From Oscillospiraceae bacterium (GTDB lineage Bacteria > Bacillota > Clostridia > Oscillospirales > Oscillospiraceae), in assembly GCA_902775355.1 (NCBI GenBank), contig CACYLY010000063.1, positions 374 to 36,631 on the forward strand: a DNA stretch of 36,258 nucleotides, in the 5' to 3' direction. A program made the translations under genes and the position numbers. Position 1 is the stretch's first letter, and each line of letters begins with the position of its first letter. The notes below the pieces were generated by a model that ran no database searches, had not been told where the DNA came from, and saw only the letters and a program-made list of their open reading frames with translations. This document shows, in pieces, positions 15,501-25,543 of the stretch.

Positions 15501-17120
15501 ATGCGCACCAAACGCATCTGCATACAAGTTCTCTGCCTGCTGCTGCTCTTCAGCCTGCTGGCGGGCTGCAGCCGTATTACCCAGGAGGATCTGACCCCCG
15601 CTGTCGGCGGAGCGGAGCGGCCTGCCGGCGAGACAGCGGAAACCGCCGCTCCCGCCGAGCCGGACCCGGCCGCCCAGGGACAGAGTCCCGCCGCCGGGGA
15701 GCAGAATCCCGCCCCGGCGGAACAGGAGCCCCAGAGCGGGGAGCCGCAGTCCGCGGAAGGGGAGAGCTCCCCCGCGCCGGAGGAAGGCGGGGAGAGCGCG
15801 CCTGACGGCATCAGCCTGCCCGGCGGCGTCAAGCTGCCGGTGGCGGTCACCCTCAGCGGCGGGAGTTATCCCTCGGACACCAAGGAGCTGACGGCGGTGA
15901 TCACCGCGGCGGATATCCCCCTGCTGGAGAACTTCCCCCAGCTGGAGAAGGCCGACTTCAGCGGGAGCCGCTGCCAGAAGGAGCTGAGCGCCTGGGCCCT
16001 GGAGCACCCGGAGATCTCCGTGCGCTGCGAGGTCCGCCTGTCCGACGGGACTCTGATCCCCGCCGACACCCGAGAGCTGAAGCTCTCCGACGAGACGCCG
16101 GGGGAGGAGCTGCTGGCCCTGGTGCTGCTGCCGGAGCTGAAGACCGTGGACCTGGGCGAGTGCCTGGACGCCGCGGAGAGCCCCCTGGACTGGGAGGCCC
16201 TGGCAAAGGCCGAGGCCGCCTGCCCGAAGGCGGAATTTCATTACAGCTTTCACCTCTACAAAAAGAGCTTCGACCTGCAGAGCACCGAGATGGACCTGAA
16301 CCACATCACCATGACCGACGACGGCGCCCTGGTGAAGAAGGTGGCGGCCTGCCTGCCGGATCTGACCCTGCTGGACATGGACTTCTGCGATGTGGACAAC
16401 GAGCATATGGCCCAGATCCGGGATTCCCTGCCCAACACCGAGGTGGTGTGGCGGATCTGGTTCGGGGACAATCCCATCAGCGGCTATTCCGTGCGAACCA
16501 ACGTGACCAAGATCCTGGCCTCCAACCCGGGCATCGGCGGCGAGCTGACCCCGGAGAACACCGAGGCTCTGAAATACTGCACCAAGGTGAAATACCTGGA
16601 TCTGGGCCACAACGACCAGCTGACGGATCTGTCCTTTGTGCGCTACATGCCGGATCTGGAGGTGGCGGTGCTGGCCATGGGCGGCTTCCGGGACCTGAGC
16701 CCTCTGGCGGACTGCTCCAAGCTGGAGTATCTGGAGATCCAGACCGGAGCCATCAGCGACCTGCGTCCGCTGGCGAAGGTGAAGAGCCTGCGGCATCTGA
16801 ACGTGGCCTGGAACTACGCGCTGACGGATATCACACCCCTTTACGAGCTGACCGACCTGGAGCGGCTCTGGATCGGCGCCTTCGATCCGGTGCCCCGGGA
16901 GCAGATCGAGGAGATGCAGCGCCGGGCCCCCAACTGCCAGATCAATTTCACGACCAGGGACCCCACGGCGGAGGGCTGGCGCTATACCGAGTACAATGAG
17001 CTGGGCTACGGCGTGCCCCATCCCCGCTATGAGCTGCTGCGCCAGCAGTTCGACTACGGCAACGCCCCCTGGTGCTATTCCTACATCACCAACGACCCCC
17101 TGTACCGGAAACACGACTGA
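15501..17120 (+). CDS. Leucine-rich-repeat lipoprotein 3
   Basis: 539 residues, third paralogue, starting 16 bases after the second with a strong ribosome site (GAAGGAG). The lipobox LLAGC puts the lipid Cys at about 23. A Pro/Glu/Ala/Gln-rich stalk (about 28-105) is followed by a diverged cap module (ELTAVITAADIPLLENF), LLDMDFCDVDNEHMAQI near 289, SVRTNVTKILASNPG and LRRs at about 364-457. Its C-terminus is shorter and diverged: it keeps a CQINFTTRDPT strand but lacks the GGAANEGY block and the final 30 residues of the other two. Such divergence within a tandem family suggests different ligands or partners (inference). Confidence 0.87.
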   Translation: MRTKRICIQVLCLLLLFSLLAGCSRITQEDLTPAVGGAERPAGETAETAAPAEPDPAAQGQSPAAGEQNPAPAEQEPQSGEPQSAEGESSPAPEEGGESAPDGISLPGGVKLPVAVTLSGGSYPSDTKELTAVITAADIPLLENFPQLEKADFSGSRCQKELSAWALEHPEISVRCEVRLSDGTLIPADTRELKLSDETPGEELLALVLLPELKTVDLGECLDAAESPLDWEALAKAEAACPKAEFHYSFHLYKKSFDLQSTEMDLNHITMTDDGALVKKVAACLPDLTLLDMDFCDVDNEHMAQIRDSLPNTEVVWRIWFGDNPISGYSVRTNVTKILASNPGIGGELTPENTEALKYCTKVKYLDLGHNDQLTDLSFVRYMPDLEVAVLAMGGFRDLSPLADCSKLEYLEIQTGAISDLRPLAKVKSLRHLNVAWNYALTDITPLYELTDLERLWIGAFDPVPREQIEEMQRRAPNCQINFTTRDPTAEGWRYTEYNELGYGVPHPRYELLRQQFDYGNAPWCYSYITNDPLYRKHD

Positions 17121-17123
17121 TAG

Positions 17124-17166
17124 CAAAAACGCATCCCGCCTCTGATGGAGGCGGGATGTGTTTTGT
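17124..17166 (+). terminator. Intrinsic terminator of the LRR cluster
   Basis: A 16-bp stem (17126-17141 with 17148-17163, one G-T pair) flanked by A and T runs (AAAAACGCATCCCGCCT / TTTTGT), a few bases after the last stop. The same stem sequence reappears as the terminator at 19389-19432. Confidence 0.9.
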
Positions 17167-17175
17167 ATAGGGTTT

Positions 17176-17216
17176 CCTGTCATCTTGAGCGAAGGCGAAG
17201 CCGAAGTCGAAAGATC
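17176..17216 (-). repeat. CATCCTGAGCG/GTCGAAGGATC-type intergenic repeat, diverged copy
   Basis: TGTCATCTTGAGCGAAGGC followed by GAAGTCGAAAGATCTT is a diverged, reverse-oriented relative of the repeat at 3388-3425 and 4948-4983. Confidence 0.55.
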
Positions 17217-17304
17217 TTAAGTCTCGGAAACCAGAGCCGGGGGAACGGGCCTTTTGCCTTTCCGTCGGGGCGTCTGCCGCGCTTTCATGGAACGCGCCGG
17301 GCGC

Positions 17305-18105
17305 TCAGCGGATGTACCGCCAGCCGCAGAAACCCATGAGGAATTCCCCCAGGTCCTCCGCAATGTCCAGATCGAAGTCATCAAAAAGCACATAGCCGAT
17401 CTCATGCCGGGCGTCGTTGGTCACCACCAGGAGGCAGCGCTTGTAAAATCTGTCACCGTACAAGTCGTCCCCATCCCCGGGCAGAAGGAAGCGGAAGGAA
17501 TCGTCTCCGATGCTCGTATACGGTTCGATCTGCTTGACTTCCTTACCGGGTGCGGCCCATTCCGTGTCCAGCGGCTCGGTCCGGAACCGGTACCGGGCCT
17601 CCAGCGCCGCCTTGGCTTCGGGATAGTCCGCCTCCCCATAGCGGCAGAGCAGCGTCCGGGAATGGCTTTCAAAGATGAGCGCCGACCACACATAGCTGTG
17701 GCATTCCACGGCTTCCGGCTCCCCCAGCTCCAGGGGGAGGAGCCTGTCTTCCGAAAAAACCTCCCGGCAGGCCGCCTCAAAGCGCTCCTGGGGCCTGATC
17801 CGGGTGCAGCGGTGGAGCTCCCGGGGGAAAAAGAGGGCAAAAAACCAGAGCGGTACCAGCACGATCACCCAAAGGATCGTCCGCCAGGCCTTGCCCGCCG
17901 TCGAGCGCCGGGAGCGGAACAGGAAGACCAGCCGGGTCAGAATGAGCCCGAAGATCGGGACCAGGCAGAAGGTGATCCAGGTCCCGTCGCTCAGGACCAG
18001 ACCGCCCGACACATGCAGGAGCAGCAGCGCCAGGCTGGGCCCGACCCAGATCAGGAGCTTGACCGCCCAGTCCGGCAGACCCCGCTTTTGCTTGACTTCT
18101 TCCAC
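17305..18105 (-). CDS. Membrane protein of unknown function
   Basis: 266 residues. Three hydrophobic helices at about 14-34 (LLIWVGPSLALLLLHVSGG), 43-65 and 74-97 (TILWVIVLVPLWFFALFF) are followed by a soluble, mostly beta/alpha C-terminal region of about 165 residues rich in acidic and aromatic residues, with a terminal IGYVLFDDFDLDIAEDLGEF segment. I do not recognise a family. The GTG start at 18105 is chosen because AGGAGG lies 7 bases upstream; the frame continues to 18243 but lacks any ribosome site there and would run into the neighbouring gene. Encoded 50 bases after the GNAT gene, probably in the same transcript. Confidence 0.72.
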   Translation of the reverse strand: MEEVKQKRGLPDWAVKLLIWVGPSLALLLLHVSGGLVLSDGTWITFCLVPIFGLILTRLVFLFRSRRSTAGKAWRTILWVIVLVPLWFFALFFPRELHRCTRIRPQERFEAACREVFSEDRLLPLELGEPEAVECHSYVWSALIFESHSRTLLCRYGEADYPEAKAALEARYRFRTEPLDTEWAAPGKEVKQIEPYTSIGDDSFRFLLPGDGDDLYGDRFYKRCLLVVTNDARHEIGYVLFDDFDLDIAEDLGEFLMGFCGWRYIR

Positions 18106-18155
18106 GGAAATCCCTCCTTTTCTGTCCGTATAACGGTCAGGGAAGCCGAAAGGTT

Positions 18156-18665
18156 TCAGGCGGATCCGCCTTTTTCGCCGTCTTCCCTTGTGATCTCCAT
18201 GAAAACGTCCTCGTCCGTGCGGTCGTACTCCCGGAAACCGCATTTCTCATAGCAGCGGATGGCCCGGGCGTTGTCCGGATAGACCTTCAGGAAGATCCGC
18301 CGCAGACCCAGCTTTTCCATGCCGTAGGCGACCACGGTCCGCACCGCCTCCGTGCCGCAGCCCCGGTCCTGCATCTTCGCCGTAATGGCGATGCCCAGCT
18401 CCGCCTGGGAATCGGCCGGGTCCATCAGCTCCACGTTGCCGATGAAGGCGCCGCTCCTCTTGTCCAGCATGGAAAAGAGCAGTGCCTGCTCCTCCCGCTT
18501 TTCGCGGACCCAGCGGAGCTCCTTGTCCTCGGAGACAGGCTCGGTCCGCCTGCCGATAAAGCGGCCCACATGCTCGATGTCGTTGACCATCTCCAGGTAA
18601 TCCGGCACCAGCCGCTCCGAGACGGGCACATAGCGGATGTTTTCCGATTCGAACAGCTGTTCCAT
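18156..18665 (-). CDS. GNAT family N-acetyltransferase
   Basis: 169 residues. The RimJ/RimL-like GNAT fold is visible from IRYVPVSERLVPDYLEM through the acetyl-CoA-binding region (ELGIAITAKMQDRGCGTEAV, with the Q/R-x-x-G-x-G/A element DRGCGT at about 112-117) to the closing VYPDNARAIRCYEKCGFREY motif. Likely acetylates an amine or a protein N-terminus; the substrate is unknown. GAAGGAGG precedes ATG 18665; the longer frame to 18701 would overlap the predicted promoter. First gene of a two-gene transcript. Confidence 0.9.
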   Translation of the reverse strand: MEQLFESENIRYVPVSERLVPDYLEMVNDIEHVGRFIGRRTEPVSEDKELRWVREKREEQALLFSMLDKRSGAFIGNVELMDPADSQAELGIAITAKMQDRGCGTEAVRTVVAYGMEKLGLRRIFLKVYPDNARAIRCYEKCGFREYDRTDEDVFMEITREDGEKGGSA

Positions 18666-18691
18666 ATCCGTACCTCCTTCTTTTTTTGTGT

Positions 18692-18720
18692 ATTCTACCA
18701 CGCCCTCCGCCGGAGCGCAA
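18692..18720 (-). promoter_or_regulatory. Promoter of the GNAT gene
   Basis: On the minus strand, TTGCGC (18715-18720), 17 bases, TAGAAT (18692-18697); the start of transcription would lie about 20 bases before the ATG. Confidence 0.65.
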
Positions 18721-18750
18721 GGCGTCGGCGCCGCAGTCCGACCCGCGCCC

Positions 18751-18840
18751 GTAGGGGCCCGGCTACGAGATCCTCGGCGGCCCGTGGATCTGCGCTCACG
18801 ATCAATTTACGGAGCGATCAGGGGATCGCTCCCTACGCGC
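18751..18840 (+). repeat. 90-bp direct repeat, copy A
   Basis: Begins GTAGGGGCCCGGCTACGAGA and ends with a GGAGCGATC...GATCGCTCC hairpin followed by CTACGCGC. Copy B at 18912-19001 differs at one base (CCCGTGG versus CTCGTGG). A shorter diverged relative is at 299-340. Confidence 0.88.
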
Positions 18841-18911
18841 TAACGCCCGTCCTCGTCCGCAGGGGCGACCGACCGTCGCCCGTGTCCCGCGCCGACGCCT
18901 CGTCCAACCTT

Positions 18912-19001
18912 GTAGGGGCCCGGCTACGAGATCCTCGGCGGCTCGTGGATCTGCGCTCACGATCAATTTACGGAGCGATCAGGGGATCGCTCCCTACGCG
19001 C
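18912..19001 (+). repeat. 90-bp direct repeat, copy B
   Basis: Near-identical to copy A with the same orientation, offset 161 bases. The unit has GTAGGG at the left end and CCCTAC near the right end, so each copy is also bounded by a short inverted repeat. Confidence 0.88.
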
Positions 19002-19019
19002 GCCTGCGTCCGTTCCGCG

Positions 19020-19140
19020 CCCGTAGCGCCGAGCATCCCGACGCGCGGGAAGCGTGCGACGATCCAAGCTCTGCTTGCTCGGCATTCCTTCGCTTTGCCG
19101 ATTCGTTCCGTTTTCGCCGGGCAATGCCCGGCGCTACGGG
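19020..19140. repeat. Short element with CCCGTAGCGCCG terminal inverted repeats, copy 2
   Basis: 121 bp with the same ends as the 3451-3517 element (CCCGTAGCGCCGAGCAT ... AATGCCCGGCGCTACGGG) but a different interior. No coding capacity. Confidence 0.65.
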
Positions 19141-19309
19141 GAAAGATCCTTCGACTCGCCCTGCGGGCTCGTGAAGCCATGACAGCGTAGGGGAGGGGCT
19201 TGCCCCCTCCCGCCGTTACCCGTCCGCATGCGTGATTCGCGGCGCGATGAGGGCATCGCGCCCTACGCGGGGTGTCCGCCCCGCGCCGATCCACACCGAC
19301 ACGAGACGG

Positions 19310-19378
19310 ACAACCCCTTCCGTCATCCGCCTCGCGTGAGATCGGCGGACGACACCTCCCCCGGAGGGGGAGGCAAGA
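19310..19378 (+). repeat. Two-hairpin intergenic repeat, copy at 19310
   Basis: CAACCCCTTCCGTCATCCGC, a CCGCC...GGCGG arm, then CTCCCCC/GGGGGAG and GGCAAG. Matches the copies at 4811 and 9436 closely. Confidence 0.75.
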
Positions 19379-19388
19379 CGCGCCCGCC

Positions 19389-19432
19389 GAAAAAAACGCA
19401 TCCCGCCTCCGGTCGAGGCGGGATGCGTTTTG
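19389..19432 (-). terminator. Intrinsic terminator of the BspA-type lipoprotein gene
   Basis: A perfect 16-bp stem (19393-19408 with 19416-19431) followed on the minus strand by a run of at least seven T. Its stem shares the AAAACGCATCCCGCCT sequence with the LRR-cluster terminator at 17124. Confidence 0.92.
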
Positions 19433-19448
19433 TCCGGTAAGGATCGGG

Positions 19449-20618
19449 CTACGGTTCGTCGTCGGCGCAGATCAGGCGGAAGGCGGAAGAGGAGAAGTCG
19501 TTGCCCTGAGCGACGGAGAGGGCCTCCCATTGGGCCCGGGTGCCGGTGAATTCCAGCCTGGTGAGGATGGCGCAGCGATAGAAGGCGTAGGGCTCGATGC
19601 TTTGGGCGCTGCCCGGGACCCGGACAGCCTGCAGGGCAAAGCAGTCATAGCACAGTCCCTCGGGGACCGCGGGCAGCCCCTCGGGCAGCTGAAGCTCCCG
19701 TAGGCAGACGCAGCCCCGGAAGGCATAGGCGCCGAGCTGCGACAGGCTCTCCGGCAACTCCGCGTCGCCCAGCCCGGTGCAGCCGAAAAAGGCGTAGCCG
19801 CCCAGCTCCGTCAGGCCCTGGGGCAGGACCGCCTCCGTCAGGCTGACGCAGTCGGCAAAGGCGTAGTCCCCGATGCTGCGCAGGCTCTCCGGCAGGCTCA
19901 GGACGCGGAGATTCATGCAGCCGCTGAAGGCGCTCGCCCCGATGCGCGTCAGCCCCTCCGGCAGGCGGAGCTCATAGAGCGGGATGCAGCGGGCAAAGGC
20001 GTAGTCCCCCACGGAGACCAGAGAGGCGGGCAGGGAGACCCGGCTCAGCTGCTCGCAGCCGTAGAAGGCGTTGGCCCCGATGGAGCGGACCCCCTCCTCC
20101 GCCACCAGCTGCTGCACGGCGTTGCCCCGCTGGATCCAGGGGGGCTGCCGGCGGGACTGGCCGTAGTCCGTCATGTCCCCCTGGCCGGAGATGGTCAGCA
20201 CACCCCGTTCCAGCCGCCAGAAGAGCCCGTCCTCCGTGACCTGAAAGCCCTCCGGCGGCTCCGGCAGCGGCGTGGGCTCGGGTGTGGGTTCCGGAGTAGG
20301 TTCCGGCGTGGGCTCGGGCGTGGGCTCCGGTGTGGGTTCCGGCGTGGGTTCCGGCGTGGGTTCCGGCGTTGGCTCCGGCGTCAGCGCGGGCGTGGGCTCG
20401 GGTGTGGCCTCCGGCGTGGGTTCGGGCAGAGGCTCCGGCGTGGGTTCGGGCGCGGGCGCGGCGCCGGGGCTGGGGACCGCGGGGGCTTGCATGGCCCCGG
20501 CGCCGCAGGCCGGAAGGCTCAGGAGCAGCAGCGCCGCCAGCAGGCACAAGACCCGGCGCGCCACGGGGGCGACAGCCCCGGCGGCGTTCCGAACAGCGCG
20601 GACGGTGCGGATCTTCAT
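19449..20618 (-). CDS. BspA-type (LRR_5) leucine-rich-repeat lipoprotein
   Basis: 389 residues. Signal peptide with lipobox LSLPAC (lipid Cys38), then a Pro/Glu/Thr linker (about 50-130) made largely of repeated Glu-Pro-Thr-Pro units, a short beta region ([20 protein letters not shown]) and about eight LRR_5 repeats from residue about 180 ([52 protein letters not shown]). BspA-like LRRs fold into a right-handed solenoid used for adhesion and host or matrix contact. The ATG at 20618 has AGGAGG 8 bases upstream. Unrelated in repeat type to the three internalin-like LRR proteins at 11861-17120, although all are surface proteins. Confidence 0.9.
   Translation of the reverse strand: MKIRTVRAVRNAAGAVAPVARRVLCLLAALLLLSLPACGAGAMQAPAVPSPGAAPAPEPTPEPLPEPTPEATPEPTPALTPEPTPEPTPEPTPEPTPEPTPEPTPEPTPEPTPEPTPLPEPPEGFQVTEDGLFWRLERGVLTISGQGDMTDYGQSRRQPPWIQRGNAVQQLVAEEGVRSIGANAFYGCEQLSRVSLPASLVSVGDYAFARCIPLYELRLPEGLTRIGASAFSGCMNLRVLSLPESLRSIGDYAFADCVSLTEAVLPQGLTELGGYAFFGCTGLGDAELPESLSQLGAYAFRGCVCLRELQLPEGLPAVPEGLCYDCFALQAVRVPGSAQSIEPYAFYRCAILTRLEFTGTRAQWEALSVAQGNDFSSSAFRLICADDEP
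20262..20450. repeat. Coding minisatellite in the lipoprotein linker
   Basis: 12-base units (plus-strand pattern GGCGTGGGTTCC / GGTGTGGGCTCG) repeated about fifteen times encode the Glu-Pro-Thr-Pro linker. Multiples of 3 keep the frame, so slippage would change stalk length without breaking the protein. Confidence 0.85.
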
Positions 20619-20689
20619 GGGGAAGCCTCCTGTCATCAACGGAAAACGCGGATCGCAGCCTGGTGAAAAACCGGTGCGGCGATCCGCGG

Positions 20690-20740
20690 GATACAGTTCG
20701 CAGCTCGCGTTCTACGAACTACGAACTGCGAACTGCGAAC
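20690..20740. repeat. GAACTGC/GTTCGCAG short tandem and inverted repeats
   Basis: CAGTTCGCAG (20694-20703) pairs with CTGCGAACTG (20726-20735), and the right side is a degenerate 7-8 base tandem (ACGAACT ACGAACTGCGAACTGCGAAC). Lies directly after the stop of the DUF1846 gene; may act as a weak terminator. Confidence 0.6.
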
Positions 20741-22168
20741 TTATTTATGGAACAGCTTCTTGGCCTGGTAGCGGGGCTCGAAGGTGATGTTCACGCCGAT
20801 CTTTTTGAAGAGCTCCTCGTCCACCCGGGCGAGGATGACGCTGGAGTGGGCCTCGCAGCCCCGGAGCTTGTCCAGCTGGTCGATGGCGTAGCCCGCCATG
20901 GGGTTGGTGACCGCGCAGACGGACAGGGCGATCAGCAGCTCGTCGGTGTGCAGGCGGGGGTTGTGGTTGCCCAGGTGCTCCACCTCGATGCCGGCCAGAT
21001 GCTTCAGGGCGTTCATCAGGCAGGCGGAGGCGGCTCCCAGCAGGGGAGAGGTCTTGCCGGTGATGATGGTCCCGTCCGGCAGCTCCATGGCCATGGCGGG
21101 GGCGTCGGTTTCCTCGGCCCGCTGCAGGGCGGCGGCCACTACCGGCCGGTCCGCGGAGGAGAGGTCCAGAGAGTTCATGATCAGCTCGATCCTGCGCATT
21201 TCCGCCGAATCGCTGAGACCCTGGCGGACGGAGACGGCGGCGGCGTACCAGCGGCGGATGATCTCCTGCCTGGAGGCTTCCCGGCAGGCCTCATCGTCAC
21301 AGATGCACATGCCGACCATGTTTACGCCCATGTCCGTGGGGCTCTTGTAGGGGCTGACGCCGTAAATGCTCTTGAAAATGGCCTCCAGCACGGGGAAGAT
21401 CTCCACGTCCCGGTTGTAGTTGACGGTGGTGACCCCGTAGGCCTCCAGATGAAAGGGGTCGATCATGTTCACATCGTCCAGATCCGCGGTGGCGGCCTCG
21501 TAGGCCAGGTTCACCGGGTGCTTCAGGGGCAGGTTCCAGATGGGAAAGGTCTCGAACTTGGCATAGCCGGCGTTGACGCCCCGCTTGTGCTCGTGATAGA
21601 GCTGGCTGAGGCAGGTGGCCATCTTGCCGCTGCCGGGGCCGGGGGCGGTGACCACCACCAGGCGGCGCTCCGTCTCGATATAATCGTTTTTGCCGAAGCC
21701 CTCGTCCGAGACGATGAGGGGGACGTTGGAGGGATAGTCCGGGATGATGTAGTGCTTGTAGGTCCGGATACCCAGGACCTCCAGGCGCTTGATGAACTTG
21801 TCCGCCAGGGACTGGCCCCGGTAATGGGTCAGCACCACGCTGCCGATCATGAGGCCGATGCCCCGGAAGGCGTCGATGAGGCGCAGGGTGTCCTCGTCAT
21901 AGGTGATGCCCAGATCGCCCCGGCGCTTGGAGCGCTCGATATCGTCCGCCGAAATGGCGATGACGATCTCCGCCTCGTCCTTCATCTCCAGCAGCATCTT
22001 CACCTTGCTGTCCGGCTCGAAGCCCGGCAGCACCCGGGAGGCGTGATAATCGTCAAAAAGCTTGCCGCCGAATTCCAGATAGAGCTTGCCGAACTGGGAG
22101 ATCCGGTCCCGAATGTTCTGGGACTGGAGCTTTACGTATTTCGCGTTGTCAAAACCGAGACGGGTCAT
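20741..22168 (-). CDS. DUF1846 (UPF0371) family protein, apparently missing an internal block
   Basis: 475 residues. Strong family features: FDNAKYVKLQSQNIRDRI start, LYLEFGGKLFDDYHASRVLP, the phosphate-loop-like TAPGPGSGK at 174-182, AKFETFPIWNLPLKHPVNLA, DLDDVNMIDPFHLEAYG and the end HNPRLHTDELLIALSVCAVT ... KKLFHK. The function is not established; distant similarity to nucleotide-binding folds has been proposed. Oddity: ALKHLAGI joins EVEHLGNHNPRL directly (junction about 20986/20987), where homologues I recall have about 20 more residues (a PEVxxPIQxLK-type segment); the frame is intact. ATG 22168 is chosen for its GAGGGAGG site and because it lies downstream of the promoter at 22207-22235. 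Confidence 0.88.
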   Translation of the reverse strand: MTRLGFDNAKYVKLQSQNIRDRISQFGKLYLEFGGKLFDDYHASRVLPGFEPDSKVKMLLEMKDEAEIVIAISADDIERSKRRGDLGITYDEDTLRLIDAFRGIGLMIGSVVLTHYRGQSLADKFIKRLEVLGIRTYKHYIIPDYPSNVPLIVSDEGFGKNDYIETERRLVVVTAPGPGSGKMATCLSQLYHEHKRGVNAGYAKFETFPIWNLPLKHPVNLAYEAATADLDDVNMIDPFHLEAYGVTTVNYNRDVEIFPVLEAIFKSIYGVSPYKSPTDMGVNMVGMCICDDEACREASRQEIIRRWYAAAVSVRQGLSDSAEMRRIELIMNSLDLSSADRPVVAAALQRAEETDAPAMAMELPDGTIITGKTSPLLGAASACLMNALKHLAGIEVEHLGNHNPRLHTDELLIALSVCAVTNPMAGYAIDQLDKLRGCEAHSSVILARVDEELFKKIGVNITFEPRYQAKKLFHK

Positions 22169-22206
22169 GGCGGTCCCTCCCTCAAGTGTTTTCTTCACAA
22201 TCAGAC

Positions 22207-22235
22207 ATTGTAGCACAGAAGCCGCGGAGCGGCAA
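22207..22235 (-). promoter_or_regulatory. Promoter of the DUF1846 gene
   Basis: On the minus strand, TTGCCG (22230-22235), 17 bases, TACAAT (22207-22212) with an upstream TG making an extended -10. Transcription would start about 30 bases before the ATG. Confidence 0.7.
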
Positions 22236-22292
22236 GGGGATGGAAAATACAAAAATAGGGACCATAGACTTTTTTTCTTCATAATTATGTGC

Positions 22293-22298
22293 TATACT
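22293..22298 (+). promoter_or_regulatory. Weak candidate -10 element upstream of secA
   Basis: TATACT with an upstream TG (extended -10), but only a T-rich segment at the -35 position. If used, the secA mRNA would carry about 380 bases of repeat-rich leader. Confidence 0.3.
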
Positions 22299-22323
22299 CC
22301 ACTCTGTATTGTTATCGCCTGCT

Positions 22324-22643
22324 TCCAATTCGGAATTCGGAGTTCGGAATTGGAGGCAGAAGCGAGGCGGCGGAGGGGCCTTGCCTTCCCCCCGCAGGGG
22401 GAAGGTGGCGCGCAGCGCCGGATGAGGTCCCCGAGCGAAGCGAGGTCTGCCCGTCAACCGGCGCAAAGAGACCTCATCCGTCATCCGCCTCGCGGGGGAT
22501 CGGCGGATGCCACCTTCCCCGTGCGCGGGGAAGGCTTTGCGGGCGACCAAAGGTCGCCCCTACGGGGCGAAACGGGCCGCGCACGCACAGATCACGAACC
22601 ATTTATTCCGAATTCCGAACTCCGAATTCCGCATTCCGAATTA
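22324..22643. repeat. Composite intergenic repeat flanked by inverted GGAATTC-rich ends
   Basis: No gene. The left end (about 22324-22352) is rich in AATTCGGA/GAATTGG and the right end (about 22605-22643) carries the complementary AATTCCGAACTCCGAATTCC. Between them lie a minus-oriented two-hairpin repeat (about 22378-22432), a plus-oriented one (22471-22540) and a GGGCGACCAAAGGTCGCCCC hairpin (about 22540-22560). The structure resembles a nested MITE-like insertion. Confidence 0.65.
22471..22540 (+). repeat. Two-hairpin intergenic repeat, copy at 22471
   Basis: ACCTCATCCGTCATCCGCCT, CATCCGCC...GGCGGATG arm, then CCTTCCCC-GTGC...GGGGAAGG and GCTTTGC. Faces the minus-oriented copy at about 22378-22432 inside the composite element. 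Confidence 0.72.
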
Positions 22644-22683
22644 CCCCGGCGCCTGCGCCAATCTATACAGGAAGGAACACGAT

Positions 22684-25357
<2,674 letters not shown>

Positions 25358-25360
25358 GAG

Positions 25361-25450
25361 AACCCCTTCCGGCCTCGCCGCAAGCGGTTCGGCCACCTCC
25401 CCCAAAGGGGGAGGCAAGTGCCGGCCGGACCCTGCTCCCCCTTTGGGGAA
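25361..25450 (+). repeat. Variant two-hairpin repeat between secA and pgeF
   Basis: AACCCCTTCCGGCCTCGCCG, an arm GGCCTCG..CGGTTCGGCC, then CCTCCCCCAAAGGGGGAGG and GCAAG, followed by an inverted CTCCCCCTTTGGGGA segment. Begins three bases past the secA stop and may end that transcript. Confidence 0.65.
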
Positions 25451-25543
25451 GCGGCCGAAGGCTGATCGGGGGATTCGATCCGCCGCCGCGGATGAAAGGA
25501 GCATCCCTTCGTCAGAGAAGCGTTCTTATGTTGGAGATTTGAT

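Larger units (their letters stand above)
18721..19388. repeat. Repeat-filled intergenic region
   Basis: About 670 bases with no credible gene. Two 90-bp direct repeats (18751-18840, 18912-19001), a GGCGACCGACCGTCGCCC palindrome between them, the CCCGTAGCGCCG inverted-end element at 19020-19140, a TCCTTCGACTCGCCCTGC repeat piece at 19147-19183, a GGCGCGATGAGGGCATCGCGCC hairpin near 19240, and a two-hairpin repeat at 19310-19378. Confidence 0.75.

Noticed and set aside
11810-15850. Very long open frame (about 1346 codons) antisense to the LRR genes
   Set aside because: Its Val/Gly/Gln/His-rich translation is the shadow of Leu/Glu/Asp-rich coding on the plus strand; no ribosome site or domain, and the plus-strand genes have starts, signal peptides and homology.
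18721-19388. Possible small genes in the repeat block
   Set aside because: All frames are translations of the 90-bp and palindromic repeats, with no start signals.
20262-20450. CRISPR-like or non-coding tandem array
   Set aside because: Units are 12 bases with no spacers and encode an in-frame Glu-Pro-Thr-Pro linker.
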